The position numbers and the translations under genes are program-made. Below, piece by piece: positions 50,918 to 63,581 of a DNA stretch of 64,000 bases. The DNA is from Mycobacterium heckeshornense (GTDB lineage: Bacteria > Actinomycetota > Actinomycetes > Mycobacteriales > Mycobacteriaceae). Location: positions 2,046,001 to 2,110,000 of the forward strand of contig NZ_AP024237.1 in the NCBI RefSeq assembly GCF_016592155.1, in the 5' to 3' direction. Every line of letters starts with the position of its first letter. Positions within the stretch are counted from its first letter, which is position 1. The notes under the pieces are model-generated. The model worked only from the letters and a program-made list of their open reading frames with translations, was not told the origin of the DNA and searched no databases.

Positions 50918-51655
50918 ATGTGGTACTGGTTATTCAAGTACATCTTCATGGGCCCTTTGCTTGCACTCCTTGGTCGACCGAAAGTCGAAGGGCTGGAAAA
51001 CGTTCCACGTACCGGACCGGCAATACTGGCCAGCAACCACCTGGCGGTGGCGGATAGCTTTTATCTCCCGCTGGTCGTACGACGGCGCATCACCTTTTTG
51101 GCTAAGCGGGAATACTTCACCGGCACCGGGCTTAAAGGCTGGTTTATCCGCTGGTTCTACAGCACCACCGGGCAGGTGCCGATCGACCGCTCCAGTGGCG
51201 ATGCCGCACAGGCGGCGTTGGACACCGCGGAGCGGCTGCTCAAAGCAGGCAAATTACTTGGCATGTACCCGGAGGGCACCCGCTCGCCTGACGGCCGCCT
51301 CTACAAAGGCAAGACCGGGCTGGCCCGGCTGGCGTTGCACACCGGCGTGCCGGTCATACCGGTGGCGATGATCGGCACCGACGAGGTCAACCCGCCGGGC
51401 GCAAAGATGTGGCGGTTCGGCAAGGTGATCGTTCGGTTCGGCAAGCCGATGGATTTCTCGCGTTTCGAGGGGCTGGCCGGCAACCTGTTTATCGAACGCG
51501 CGGTCACCGACGAAGTGATGTATGAGCTGATGCGCCTGTCCGGGCAGGAGTACGTCGACATCTACGCCGCCACAGTCAAAACCGGCCAGAACGGCGTCGA
51601 CCCCGCCTCGGGTGGCCAAGCCGCGGCCCGGATTCCCGAGACAGCGGCCGGCTAA
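50918..51655 (+). CDS. 1-acyl-glycerol-3-phosphate acyltransferase (PlsC-like; Rv2182c-like)
   Basis: The 245-residue protein has the acyltransferase motif [12 protein letters not shown] (HX4D form NHxxxxD), [36 protein letters not shown] and [20 protein letters not shown], and [11 protein letters not shown]. It places a second acyl chain on lysophosphatidate or a related acceptor at the inner membrane. ATG 50918 follows GGGAGGGTTC. Its TAA overlaps the convergent mptC stop by 4 bases. Confidence 0.93.
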   Translation: MWYWLFKYIFMGPLLALLGRPKVEGLENVPRTGPAILASNHLAVADSFYLPLVVRRRITFLAKREYFTGTGLKGWFIRWFYSTTGQVPIDRSSGDAAQAALDTAERLLKAGKLLGMYPEGTRSPDGRLYKGKTGLARLALHTGVPVIPVAMIGTDEVNPPGAKMWRFGKVIVRFGKPMDFSRFEGLAGNLFIERAVTDEVMYELMRLSGQEYVDIYAATVKTGQNGVDPASGGQAAARIPETAAG

Positions 51656-52953
51656 CCGGCCTGCACCGACACCGGTGCGAGTCTCCGTGCGCTCGACGGC
51701 TCGAGGGTGGCCGCGCGGACGGTGACAGCGAGCCCGGCGGTGACGATCGCCGCCAGCGCCCACCACACGTAGGACGCGCCGAGTAGTTGACGCCACCACG
51801 CCGCCGCGGTCTCGTGGTGCTTGGGCATCAGGTCGATCGGTGTCCAGACCGAAAGAACCCCCCCGGCACAACTGACCGCGGCGAGTGCCGCACTGCGCCG
51901 GCGCCAGGCCAGCACCACGGTTACCAGGATCGCCGGCAGCATCCACACCCAGTGGTGTGACCACGACACCGGGGAAACCACCAGGCCGAAAAGTGCGACA
52001 CAGACCACCGCCAGGGCCGGCTCACCGGCGCGCAGCACCCGCCGTGTCGCCCATGCCGTCAGGGCGAGCACAACAAGGCACCCGAGCACCCACAGCACAA
52101 AGCGTTCCCGTTCACCCAAGCCGGACCGCGCGAGTGCGCCAGCGATGTTCTGGTTGGTGTTCAGCGTGGCCGCACCGATCCGGTCGGTATTGCGCACCGT
52201 GTTGGTCCAGTACTCCCAGGAGTCGGGCCAGGCCAGCACGAAGCCGGCCAGGGTCGCCGCCGCAAAAGAGCCCAGGGCCGTCAGCGCGGCGCGTCCATCG
52301 CGGCGTAGCAAAAAGTAGAGCAGGAACACCGCGGGGGTGAGTTTCAGCGCGATGCCCAGTCCCAGCAGCACTCCGCGTGGCCAATAGGTGCGCCGCGCCA
52401 GGCAGTCGGCGATCACCAGCGTCATCAGCACGACGTTGATCTGCCCGTAGGCGAAGTTCGACTTGATCGGCTCCAGCCAGATCGCCGCGGCCGCCGCCAC
52501 GGCCAGCGCCAGCCACCACCGCCGCCACCAGGCTGGTCCGGGCAGCAGGCGCGAAGAGGCCCACACGTCGAGGTGGGTCAAGACAATCGCGATCGAGACG
52601 ACCAGCAGCGCCAAGGTCGTGCAGGTGATCGCCACGCTGGCAGCCGGCATCCGCAACCAGGCAAACGGGCAGAACACGATCGCTGCCAGCGGCGGATAGG
52701 TAAACGGCAGGTTCAGCCCGATGGGGGTGTGGAACAAAACGTCTTTGTACAGCGGACGGTTGTCCAGCCATGCTCGGGCGCCCATTTGATAGACGTCGAT
52801 GTCGATGCGGTAGGGGATGTGCCCCAGCAGCCGCCAACCCGCGTAGCCCATCGCCGCGGCTACCAGCAGTGGAAGCACACACCACACGGCGATCCACCCG
52901 ACGGCTACCCGTCTGCGCCCCGCGCCCATCTCGGGCGACCGCTGTTCGCTCAT
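51652..52953 (-). CDS. mptC: Alpha-(1->2)-mannosyltransferase, GT87 family (MptC-like; Rv2181-like)
   Basis: This polytopic GT-C glycosyltransferase (433 residues from ATG 52953) has about ten membrane helices. The catalytic loop after helix 1 carries [20 protein letters not shown] (Asp pair) and [20 protein letters not shown]. Further features are [16 protein letters not shown] and [19 protein letters not shown]. In M. tuberculosis the enzyme adds alpha-1,2 mannose to lipomannan and to LAM caps using polyprenyl-phosphomannose. ATG 52953 is chosen over the frame start at 52965, which would overlap the TAGGGT box. Confidence 0.9.
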   Translation of the reverse strand: MSEQRSPEMGAGRRRVAVGWIAVWCVLPLLVAAAMGYAGWRLLGHIPYRIDIDVYQMGARAWLDNRPLYKDVLFHTPIGLNLPFTYPPLAAIVFCPFAWLRMPAASVAITCTTLALLVVSIAIVLTHLDVWASSRLLPGPAWWRRWWLALAVAAAAAIWLEPIKSNFAYGQINVVLMTLVIADCLARRTYWPRGVLLGLGIALKLTPAVFLLYFLLRRDGRAALTALGSFAAATLAGFVLAWPDSWEYWTNTVRNTDRIGAATLNTNQNIAGALARSGLGERERFVLWVLGCLVVLALTAWATRRVLRAGEPALAVVCVALFGLVVSPVSWSHHWVWMLPAILVTVVLAWRRRSAALAAVSCAGGVLSVWTPIDLMPKHHETAAAWWRQLLGASYVWWALAAIVTAGLAVTVRAATLEPSSARRLAPVSVQAG

Positions 52954-52963
52954 GTCGGAGAAC

Positions 52964-52969
52964 ACCCTA
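52964..52969 (-). promoter_or_regulatory. -10 box TAGGGT of mptC
   Basis: On the minus strand TAGGGT ends 10 bases before ATG 52953, implying a leader of only a few bases. Confidence 0.45.
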
Positions 52970-53038
52970 TCGGTGGTGGTTGCATCTCCAGCGGCATGGT
53001 TAGCGGCGCTGAGCGTGCGGTGGGCGTACTTTTTTTAG

Positions 53039-53920
53039 GTGCTCGAATGGTTGCAACACGACATCATCGACCGCGGCCGGCTGCCGTTGCTGTGCTGCCT
53101 TGTCGCGTTCATCCTGACGTTCGCTGTGACGCGCAGCTTCGTGCGCTACATCCGTCATCGCGCCGATGCCGGGTTGCCCGCGAAATGGTGGCAACCGCGG
53201 AACCTCTACATCGGGTCCGTTCACATCCACCATGTCGTTGTCGGGGTCGTCCTTGTGATGATCTCCGGGGTGACGCTGGTGGCGTTGTCCATTACCGGGG
53301 ATCAACTCGAAATTACGTTAGCCGCAACGGTTTTCGGTATCGGCGCGGCCCTGGTCCTCGATGAGTACGCATTGATCCTGCATCTGTCCGACGTGTACTG
53401 GGAAGAAGACGGTCGCACCTCAGTCGACGCGGTGTTCGCCGCGGTAGCGGTGGGCGGGCTGCTGGTGCTCGGTTTGCATCCGCTGATGTTTTTTCTGGCC
53501 GCCTGGCAGGACACCCACTCGCCGCTGATGCACGCCGCGGTAATCGCGGGCCTGGTGCTCACGCCGCCGCTGGCCGTGGTGGTGTTGCTCAAGGGCAAGG
53601 TGTGGACGGGCCTGATCGGCATGTTCTTCGTCGCGCTGCTGGTCGTCGGGGCGATCCGGTTGTCGCGTCCGCATGCTCCGTGGGCCCGTTGGAGGTATAA
53701 CACCCAGCTTGACAAGATGCGGCGGGCGCTGGAGCGTGAGCGCAATCTGCGCCGCCCCGTTGTCGGGGCCAAGCTGTGGCTGCAGAACATGGTCGCGGGC
53801 ACGCCGCGGCTTCCCGACGAGCGGATGGTCGACGCGGAACTCGACCGCGAAGTCCACGCCGCGCCGCCACCGCCCGAAGGCACCCAGCATGCTGTCACAG
53901 CCCACAGTGGCGGCAGTTAG
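53039..53920 (+). CDS. Multi-pass membrane protein, Rv2180c-like
   Basis: The 293-residue product has seven or so membrane helices: RLPLLCCLVAFILTFAVTRS, HVVVGVVLVMISGVTLVALS, ITLAATVFGIGAALVLDEYA, DAVFAAVAVGGLLVLGLHPL, and more. A motif RNLYIGSVHIHHVVVG with three histidines and a conserved DEYALILHLSDVYWEEDGRT stand out as possible metal or active-site residues. The C-terminal tail is basic and soluble. I do not know its function; its place beside mptC and RNase AS is conserved. GTG 53039 is the start. Confidence 0.82.
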   Translation: MLEWLQHDIIDRGRLPLLCCLVAFILTFAVTRSFVRYIRHRADAGLPAKWWQPRNLYIGSVHIHHVVVGVVLVMISGVTLVALSITGDQLEITLAATVFGIGAALVLDEYALILHLSDVYWEEDGRTSVDAVFAAVAVGGLLVLGLHPLMFFLAAWQDTHSPLMHAAVIAGLVLTPPLAVVVLLKGKVWTGLIGMFFVALLVVGAIRLSRPHAPWARWRYNTQLDKMRRALERERNLRRPVVGAKLWLQNMVAGTPRLPDERMVDAELDREVHAAPPPPEGTQHAVTAHSGGS

Positions 53921-53923
53921 GCT
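53918..53923 (+). promoter_or_regulatory. -10 box TAGGCT of the RNase AS gene (leaderless)
   Basis: TAGGCT ends 6 bases before GTG 53930, and its TAG is the stop codon of the preceding gene, the same economy seen at pimB. Confidence 0.5.
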
Positions 53924-53929
53924 CCGGCC

Positions 53930-54439
53930 GTGCGGTATTTCTACGACACGGAATTTATCGAGGACGGCCGCACCATCGACCTGATCTCGATCGGGGTGGC
54001 GGCCGAGGATGGCCGCGAATACTACGCCGTGTCCACCGAGTTCGACGCTGCGCGGGCCGGTAGCTGGGTGCGCAAGCATGTGCTTCCCAAGCTTCCGCCG
54101 CCCGCTTCCCACCTGTGGCGGTCGCGTTCACAGATCCGCCTCGACCTCGAGAAATTCTTCCGCATCCACGACGGCGAGCCGATCGAGCTGTGGGCCTGGG
54201 TCGGCGCGTACGACCACGTGGCGTTGTGCCAGCTGTGGGGTCCGATGACGGAGCTGCCGGCGGCGATGCCACGGTTCACCCGGGAGCTGCGCCAGTTCTG
54301 GGAGGACCGCGGGTCTCCCCGGATGCCGCGCCGCCCCTCCCACACCCACGACGCGCTGGTCGATGCCCGCGACCAGCTTCGGCGGTTCCGGCTGATCGCT
54401 GCGGCGGGCAACCCCGGTGCGGGAGCCGCAGCGCACTGA
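53930..54439 (+). CDS. RNase AS, 3'-5' exoribonuclease (Rv2179c-like)
   Basis: The 169-residue product starts RYFYDTEFIEDGRTIDLISI, giving the first Asp and Glu of a DEDD exonuclease. ELWAWVGAYDHVALCQLWGP contributes the second Asp and HTHDALVDARDQLRR the His and last Asp. RNase AS of M. tuberculosis trims adenylate-containing 3' ends of RNA. GTG 53930, 6 bases after a TAGGCT box that overlaps the preceding stop, gives the known start. Confidence 0.93.
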   Translation: MRYFYDTEFIEDGRTIDLISIGVAAEDGREYYAVSTEFDAARAGSWVRKHVLPKLPPPASHLWRSRSQIRLDLEKFFRIHDGEPIELWAWVGAYDHVALCQLWGPMTELPAAMPRFTRELRQFWEDRGSPRMPRRPSHTHDALVDARDQLRRFRLIAAAGNPGAGAAAH

Positions 54440-55891
<1,452 letters not shown>

Positions 55892-55916
55892 CAACTCGAG
55901 CAAGGCCGGGCATCAG

Positions 55917-57095
55917 CTACAGCAGGCCGCTCAAATTATTTCCGATAGTCCACGCTGCCGCGGCTACCAGCCCGGTGACAGCCAGCACGATGGCCAGCCA
56001 GACCAGCACCATCCGCTGGGCGTGCTGCCGCGCCAATGCGAATTCACTAAGCTCGATGCCGGCGAATTGGCCTGAGACCGCTTGGTAATCAACGGGATCC
56101 TCCTCGGTTGGCAATTCACGAGTCAGCTTGCGAGTGGTCTGCCCCGTGTGGTCTGCGGCCTGGTCTTGTTGAATTTGGCTGTGGTACAAGGCTGCTGACC
56201 GGTGTTGAGCGGAATTGCGTGGTGCCGGCACCCGGAATTTCGGCAGCGCCAATTCTGCGGCGATCGCATCGAGCTCCGCGCCTAGCTGCAGGGCATCGGC
56301 ATAGCGGTCAGCAGGGTCGCGGGCCGTTGCGCGCCTTACCAGCTCGTCGAATTGCGGGGGAACGCCGTCGATGGCGGTGCTGGGTGGCGGCACATCGGTA
56401 TCCAAACGCTGGTAGGCAACTGCAAGCGGCGAATCGCCGGAAAACGGTGTCCGGCCGGTCAGCATCTCGTAAACCAGGATTCCGACCGCGTAGATGTCGC
56501 TGCTCGGCGCCGCGTCGCCGTCGCGAACCTGCTCGGGGGACAGGTAGGCGGCGGTACCCAAAATGACACTGGCCGAGGTGATTTTGGCGGCCGCCACAGC
56601 GCGCACCAACCCAAAATCGGCGATCCTCACCTCGCCGTCGTCGGAGATCAGCACGTTTTCCGGCTTGACGTCACGATGCACCAGGCCGGCCCGATGCGCA
56701 GCAGCCAGCCCACCCAGCACCGGCCGCAGCACCGCAACCACCGCGTGCGGCGGCATCGGTCCGCGTTCGACCAGCAGCTCGCGCAGTGTGCCGCCCTCGA
56801 TGAGCTCCATCACAAGGAAGGGGTGGCGGCCGTCGAGGCCCTGGTCGTAGACCGCGACCAGGCCGGGGTGCTTTAGTCGCGCGACAGCGCGGGCCTCCAG
56901 CCGGAATCGGGTCAGGAACTGCTGGTCACCGGCGTAGCGAGCGTCCATCACCTTCAGCGCGACCGGGCGGTCCAGACGTTCGTCGAGGCCCCGGTACACC
57001 GTGGAGGTGCCGCCGCTGGCGATCTTGGCCTGCACGCGGTAGCGGCCGTCGAGCAGCGCGTTGTCCAGCGCATTCCCCGAGATCGCCGCGGCCAC
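55917..57095 (-). CDS. pknL: Serine/threonine protein kinase PknL
   Basis: The 392-residue kinase has the glycine loop AKIASGGTSTVYRGLDERLD, the catalytic lysine in PVALKVMDARY, HRDVKPENVLISDDGEV (catalytic loop), IADFGLVRAVAAAKITS (DFG), and LGTAAYLSPEQVRDGD in the activation segment. A juxtamembrane linker and one C-terminal helix (MVLVWLAIVLAVTGLVAAAA) leave almost no extracellular domain, as in M. tuberculosis PknL. GTG 57095 is the start. It is divergent from the Rv2175c-like gene, which encodes its known DNA-binding substrate. Confidence 0.95.
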   Translation of the reverse strand: MAAAISGNALDNALLDGRYRVQAKIASGGTSTVYRGLDERLDRPVALKVMDARYAGDQQFLTRFRLEARAVARLKHPGLVAVYDQGLDGRHPFLVMELIEGGTLRELLVERGPMPPHAVVAVLRPVLGGLAAAHRAGLVHRDVKPENVLISDDGEVRIADFGLVRAVAAAKITSASVILGTAAYLSPEQVRDGDAAPSSDIYAVGILVYEMLTGRTPFSGDSPLAVAYQRLDTDVPPPSTAIDGVPPQFDELVRRATARDPADRYADALQLGAELDAIAAELALPKFRVPAPRNSAQHRSAALYHSQIQQDQAADHTGQTTRKLTRELPTEEDPVDYQAVSGQFAGIELSEFALARQHAQRMVLVWLAIVLAVTGLVAAAAWTIGNNLSGLL

Positions 57096-57162
57096 GTGGC
57101 CATCGTAGGTGCCGGCGAGGTCCCGGTGTGGAAACGTGCACGCAGCGCGCCGCTACCAGCTC

Positions 57163-57168
57163 TAGACT
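57163..57168 (+). promoter_or_regulatory. -10 box TAGACT of the Rv2175c-like gene (leaderless)
   Basis: TAGACT ends 7 bases before GTG 57176, supporting that start over longer frames. Confidence 0.5.
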
Positions 57169-57175
57169 TGACGCG

Positions 57176-57566
57176 GTGAGCAGTATTCCGGCCGGCGACG
57201 ACGTTCTCGATCCCGACGAACCCACCTACGATCTGCCCCGGGTCGCCGAGTTGCTCGGCGTGCCTCTCAGCAAGGTTCACCAGCAGCTGCGTGAAGGCCA
57301 CCTGATCGCGGTGCGCCGCCATGGTGATGTGGTGGTGCCGCGGATCTTTTTCACCGAATCCGGCGAGGTGGTCAAAAGCCTGCCGGGGTTGCTGATGGTG
57401 TTGCACGACGGCGGCTTTCGCGACACCGAAATCATGCGCTGGCTGTTCACCCCGGATCCGTCGCTGACCATCACCCACGACGGCACGCGCGAGGCGGTGC
57501 CCAATGCCCGCCCAGTCGACGCGCTGCACGCCCACCAGGCGCGCGAAGTGGTGCGCCGTGCGCAAG

Positions 57567-57580
<14 letters not shown>
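57176..57580 (+). CDS. Winged-helix DNA-binding protein, PknL substrate (Rv2175c-like)
   Basis: The 134-residue product contains a helix-turn-helix in YDLPRVAELLGVPLSKVHQQ with LREGHLIAVRRHGDVVVPRI, and a C-terminal part RDTEIMRWLFTPDPSLTITH and DALHAHQAREVVRRAQAMAY. In M. tuberculosis the orthologue binds DNA and loses binding when PknL phosphorylates a Thr in an N-terminal tail. That tail is shorter here if GTG 57176 is right, and may lack the phosphorylated Thr. This is worth testing. Its 3' end overlaps mptA by 14 bases. Confidence 0.9.
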
Positions 57581-60211
<2,631 letters not shown>

Positions 60212-60280
60212 TCACGGTAGAGCGTACGGCCGGCCCCGGGCAGCACAGGAGTTGCTTCGACAGGCTCACTATCTCGCACC

Positions 60281-60286
60281 TATGCT
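60281..60286 (+). promoter_or_regulatory. -10 box TATGCT of the MTHFR-like gene (leaderless)
   Basis: TATGCT ends 6 bases before GTG 60293. Confidence 0.5.
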
Positions 60287-60292
60287 GTCGGA

Positions 60293-61192
60293 GTGGCCGG
60301 CACCTTCAACACCGTTGCGCTCGAACTTGTACCGCCGAACCTCGAGCGCGGCACGCAGCAGGCGGTCGAAGACGCGCGCAAGGTCGCGCAGTTTTCCGCC
60401 GAAAGCGGTGTCGACGGCCACATCGGGCACGTGATGATTCCCGGATTGATCGCCGAGGAGGATGACCGGCCGGTCGAAATGAAACCGAAGCTTGACGTGC
60501 TGGATTTCTGGTCGCTGATCAAACCGGAGTTGCCGGGCGTGCGCGGATTGTGTAGCCAAGTCACCGCTTTTATGGACGAGCCCACCCTGCGTCGGCGGCT
60601 CACCGATCTGGTCGCCTCGGGGATGGACGGCATCGTCTTCGTGGGTGTACCGCGCACCATGAATGACGGCGAGGGCTCCGGCGTGGCGCCGACCGATGCC
60701 CTGTCGATTTATCGCGAATTGGTGCCGAACCGCGGCGTGATCCTGATCCCGACCCGGGCGGGTGAACAGGGGCGGTTTTCGTTCAAGTGCGACCGGGGCG
60801 CCACCTTCGCCCAGACCCAGCTGCTGTATTCCGACGCGATCGTGGGTTTTCTGACCGAATTCGCCAAGAACACCGACCACCGGCCGGAGATATTGCTGTC
60901 GTTCGGCTTTGTTCCGAAGGTGGAAAACCGGGTTGGGTTCATCAACTGGCTGATCCAGGATCCGGGCAACGCCGCCGTCGCGCAGGAGCAGGCGTTCGTC
61001 AAACGGCTGGCCGGCAGCGAACCGCCGCAGAAGCGTCGGCTGATGGTCGACCTGTACAAGCGCGTGATCGACGGTGTCGCCGATCTCGGCTACCCGCTGA
61101 GCATCCATCTCGAAGCCACCTACGGGGTCTCGGCACCCGCGTTCGAAACCTTCGCGCAGATGCTTGACTACTGGTCGCCCGCCAAGCCGTGA
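60293..61192 (+). CDS. Methylenetetrahydrofolate reductase-like protein (Rv2172c-like)
   Basis: The 299-residue product has an (alpha/beta)8-type pattern: FNTVALELVPPNLERGTQQA, GHVMIPGLIAEEDDRPVEMK, LTDLVASGMDGIVFVGVPRT and EILLSFGFVPKVENRVGFINW. It resembles a distant branch of 5,10-methylenetetrahydrofolate reductases that lack the usual FAD features; mycobacteria use such enzymes to make methyl-folate for methionine. The resemblance is from family knowledge, with no diagnostic catalytic motif visible. GTG 60293 follows a good -10 box. It is convergent with lppM, 4 bases from its stop. Confidence 0.8.
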   Translation: MAGTFNTVALELVPPNLERGTQQAVEDARKVAQFSAESGVDGHIGHVMIPGLIAEEDDRPVEMKPKLDVLDFWSLIKPELPGVRGLCSQVTAFMDEPTLRRRLTDLVASGMDGIVFVGVPRTMNDGEGSGVAPTDALSIYRELVPNRGVILIPTRAGEQGRFSFKCDRGATFAQTQLLYSDAIVGFLTEFAKNTDHRPEILLSFGFVPKVENRVGFINWLIQDPGNAAVAQEQAFVKRLAGSEPPQKRRLMVDLYKRVIDGVADLGYPLSIHLEATYGVSAPAFETFAQMLDYWSPAKP

Positions 61193-61196
61193 CCGC

Positions 61197-61916
61197 TTAC
61201 TGCGGAGGGTAGTCGTCCGACGCGGTGAACCGCGGTGAACGGTCGCGGGCCCGCCACGCCAGCAGCGCCACGACGCCAGCCACCACAAACGACGAAATGC
61301 CAAGCCATACAGCAGCATTGGTGAATGATCGGGTACTCGGATCGGTGTAGCGCGCCTGGGCGTTCATGGTGCTGACCACGCCGGGCTTGAGCTTCCATGC
61401 CACCACTTCGGGGTCGATGCGCTCGCCGTTAGTGGAGGTCACGGCGCCGGGGAAGGATACGCTCAGCTCGACGTCGGCTTCGGGATCGGTTAGTGACGTC
61501 AGGTCTGCCCGTCCTTCGAGGATCACCAGGTTGCCGGATCGTCGCAGCGACAGATTGACACCGGCGGCGTCGGGGTGCATGTTCGCCAGCTGCGGTAGCT
61601 CGGCGAATGTCAGTTCGGAAAACACCGCCTCGGAGCCCACATAGCCGTCTTTGTCGTACTTGGTGATCGCGACTTTCTGGCTGAACGGCACGTTCGGGTC
61701 GAGCTGCGGTCCGGTGTCTTTGTCGTTGCGTGCCTTGGTCGCCGCGATGATCTGCCCCGAGACCAAGTCATCCGGCGAGATGGTGAGTGTGGCCTTGATC
61801 CGCACACATCCGGCGACGGCCGGCGTGATCAGCGCCAGCAGCGCCAGCGCCAGCAGCCGCTGGCGTCGAGGGCTGCTGGACCGTCCGGGACGAAGCCAGT
61901 TGCTGCGGGCACGCAC
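61197..61916 (-). CDS. lppM: Lipoprotein LppM
   Basis: The 239-residue precursor has a basic start (RPGRSSSPRRQR), a hydrophobic core (LLALALLALITPAVAGC) and the lipobox VAGC with the acylated Cys at about 37. The mature domain (CVRIKATLTISPDDLVSGQI) is followed by a C-terminal membrane helix (VWLGISSFVVAGVVALLAWR), so it is anchored twice. In M. tuberculosis LppM affects phagosomal trafficking. The start GTG 61916 fits a signal peptide of normal length. Confidence 0.92.
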   Translation of the reverse strand: MRARSNWLRPGRSSSPRRQRLLALALLALITPAVAGCVRIKATLTISPDDLVSGQIIAATKARNDKDTGPQLDPNVPFSQKVAITKYDKDGYVGSEAVFSELTFAELPQLANMHPDAAGVNLSLRRSGNLVILEGRADLTSLTDPEADVELSVSFPGAVTSTNGERIDPEVVAWKLKPGVVSTMNAQARYTDPSTRSFTNAAVWLGISSFVVAGVVALLAWRARDRSPRFTASDDYPPQ

Positions 61917-61991
61917 CAGGTCATCGTGCCAGACCCCGGAGTGTCGGCCCGGGTGGTACCGGATCGTCGAGGTGGGCCACCGTGGCGCTGG

Positions 61992-62588
61992 TTAGAGAGG
62001 CAGTGCACGCCCGAGAATCGCAAATGGTCGGGGATCGCCGGCAAAGTGGTATCCGCGGATGATGTCGGTGAAGCCCAGCCGGCGGTACAGCCGCCACGCC
62101 CGGTTGGTCTCGCCGTTGGCTTCCGGTGTCGACAGCAGCACGTTGGCTTCGCCGCGCCCGGCGAGTAGTCGGCGGGCCAGCGCCTCGCCCAGGCCGCGGC
62201 CCTGCGCGCGCGGATGAATGTGCAGTTCGGTCAATTCGAAATAGCTCGCCATCAGCCTGGTGATCTCGGGGCGGGGAAATCCGCCGCGCTGCAAGCCAAG
62301 AACGACTTGCTGCTGCCACCACTGATCGGGCGCGCCGCAGTAGCCGTAGGCAATTCCGAGCAACGGTGCGTTGCTGAGCTCCGCCGCCGACGGTGGCTGG
62401 CCGCGATGCTCGGCCTGCACCGCGGCCACCGCCTGCCAACCGGGTCGGCGAGTGTGCTCAAGCCATGTCGCGGCGCGCTGATTCTCGGTGCCGCGCGGGT
62501 AGCGCATCGCGTCGACATATACCGCCAGGGCGTCACCGAGACGGCGCCACATATCTTGCACCGACAGGTCGATGAGGAACGTCCCCAA
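61992..62588 (-). CDS. GNAT family N-acetyltransferase (Rv2170-like)
   Basis: The 198-residue product has the GNAT coenzyme-A loop HPRAQGRGLGEALARRLLAG, preceded by YFELTELHIHPRA (beta-4) and followed by NRAWRLYRRLGFTDIIRGYH, the usual C-terminal motif. In M. tuberculosis Rv2170 has been reported to acetylate isocitrate dehydrogenase and to acetylate isoniazid. TTG 62588, 8 bases after AGAGGAG, is preferred because it matches the family length; ATG 62639 and 62657 upstream would add a basic stretch. Confidence 0.88.
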   Translation of the reverse strand: MGTFLIDLSVQDMWRRLGDALAVYVDAMRYPRGTENQRAATWLEHTRRPGWQAVAAVQAEHRGQPPSAAELSNAPLLGIAYGYCGAPDQWWQQQVVLGLQRGGFPRPEITRLMASYFELTELHIHPRAQGRGLGEALARRLLAGRGEANVLLSTPEANGETNRAWRLYRRLGFTDIIRGYHFAGDPRPFAILGRALPL

Positions 62589-62854
62589 TTCGCGGTCTCC
62601 TCTTCGGGCGCTGATTCGGTGCGCTGCTTGGATTCTCATTATCGGCCCCTGCCTCATGCGGATCGACGTCGCAGTCGGGCTAAAGCCGGTGGCCAGCGCC
62701 GGCTTCGAGCCTGTCAGGCCCGCATTGTGGCCAGACTACAATCGACAACCGAACCAGTGGTATGGCGCAGTTTCACCTCGTATCATCTGAGTTAGTTGCC
62801 CCGATAAGGTGGGCATCCACGTTACGCGTGACGGCTGTCGGCAAGGAGGGACGA

Positions 62855-63250
62855 ATGCCACTCTCCGATCATGAGCAGCGGATGCTCGAGCAGATCGAGA
62901 GCGCTCTCTATGCCGAAGACCCGAAGTTTGCCTCAAGTGTTCGCGGTGGTGGGCTGCGCGCGCCGACTGCGCGCCGACGGTTGCAGGGCGCGGCGTTATT
63001 CGTCATAGGCTTGGGGATGCTGGTTTCGGGGGTTGCCTTCAAGGCGACGATGATTGGCAGCTTCCCGGTCCTGTCCGTTTTCGGCTTCGTCGTGATGTTC
63101 GGTGGCGTGGTGTATGCGATCACCGGGCCACGGTTCCCCGGCGGGCGAGACCGCTCCGGCTCGCCCGGCACGTCGCGTCGTGCCAAAGGTGCCGGCGGAT
63201 CTTTCACCAGCCGCATGGAGGATCGTTTCCGCCGCCGCTTCGACGACTAG
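62855..63250 (+). CDS. DUF3040 membrane protein (Rv2169c-like)
   Basis: The 131-residue product opens MPLSDHEQRMLEQIESALYA, the DUF3040 family signature. Two close membrane helices follow (LFVIGLGMLVSGVAFKATMI and VLSVFGFVVMFGGVVYAITG) and a basic tail ends it. DUF3040 proteins are common next to the mraZ-ftsZ cluster in actinobacteria; function unknown. ATG 62855 follows AAGGAGGG, a strong ribosome-binding site; the longer frame upstream to 62762 is not family-like. About 266 bases separate it from the GNAT start, with no other gene seen. Confidence 0.92.
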   Translation: MPLSDHEQRMLEQIESALYAEDPKFASSVRGGGLRAPTARRRLQGAALFVIGLGMLVSGVAFKATMIGSFPVLSVFGFVVMFGGVVYAITGPRFPGGRDRSGSPGTSRRAKGAGGSFTSRMEDRFRRRFDD

Positions 63251-63581
63251 CGCCAAACACGCGGGATGTTCGCGGGGTAGCTCCGGCTACCCCATTTTTG
63301 TGCCCCGGGCCGACGTGAACGCGGGGCGGGTAGCCCACACGTGCCCCACAATGCCCCACCTGGCTCTCAGCGCCGCTACATAGGCTTCTGAAGTCGATAT
63401 TTCCTGTCGACACGGGGACATTGAGCCGCTGTTCGACCCGCCCCTGTTACCCGATCGACGCCGGAAAATTTCAAATCTGGCGCCGTAAATGGCGCGAAGT
63501 GGGGGATTGTGGGGTATGGTGGCTGGAGTCGTGGGGTGAGACGAAGCTCCGGGGCTTCGTACCGTGGCGGGAGGTGGCCTG
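63251..63581. promoter_or_regulatory. mraZ upstream region with two arrays of MraZ-box-like repeats
   Basis: This 331-base gap carries no gene. Near mraZ, TGGGG-type repeats start at 63500, 63510 and 63520 (the last is TGGCT) with exact 10-base spacing, and again at 63532. Further up, on the opposite strand, CCCCA-type repeats end at 63337, 63348 and 63358. MraZ is known to bind short direct repeats of TGGGN type with 10-base period and to repress its own operon. Confidence 0.6.
63541..63560 (+). promoter_or_regulatory. Hairpin in the mraZ leader
   Basis: ACGAAGC (63541-63547) pairs with GCTTCGT (63554-63560) across a 6-base loop, about 20 bases before the mraZ start. A role in translation control is possible but unproven. 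Confidence 0.45.
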
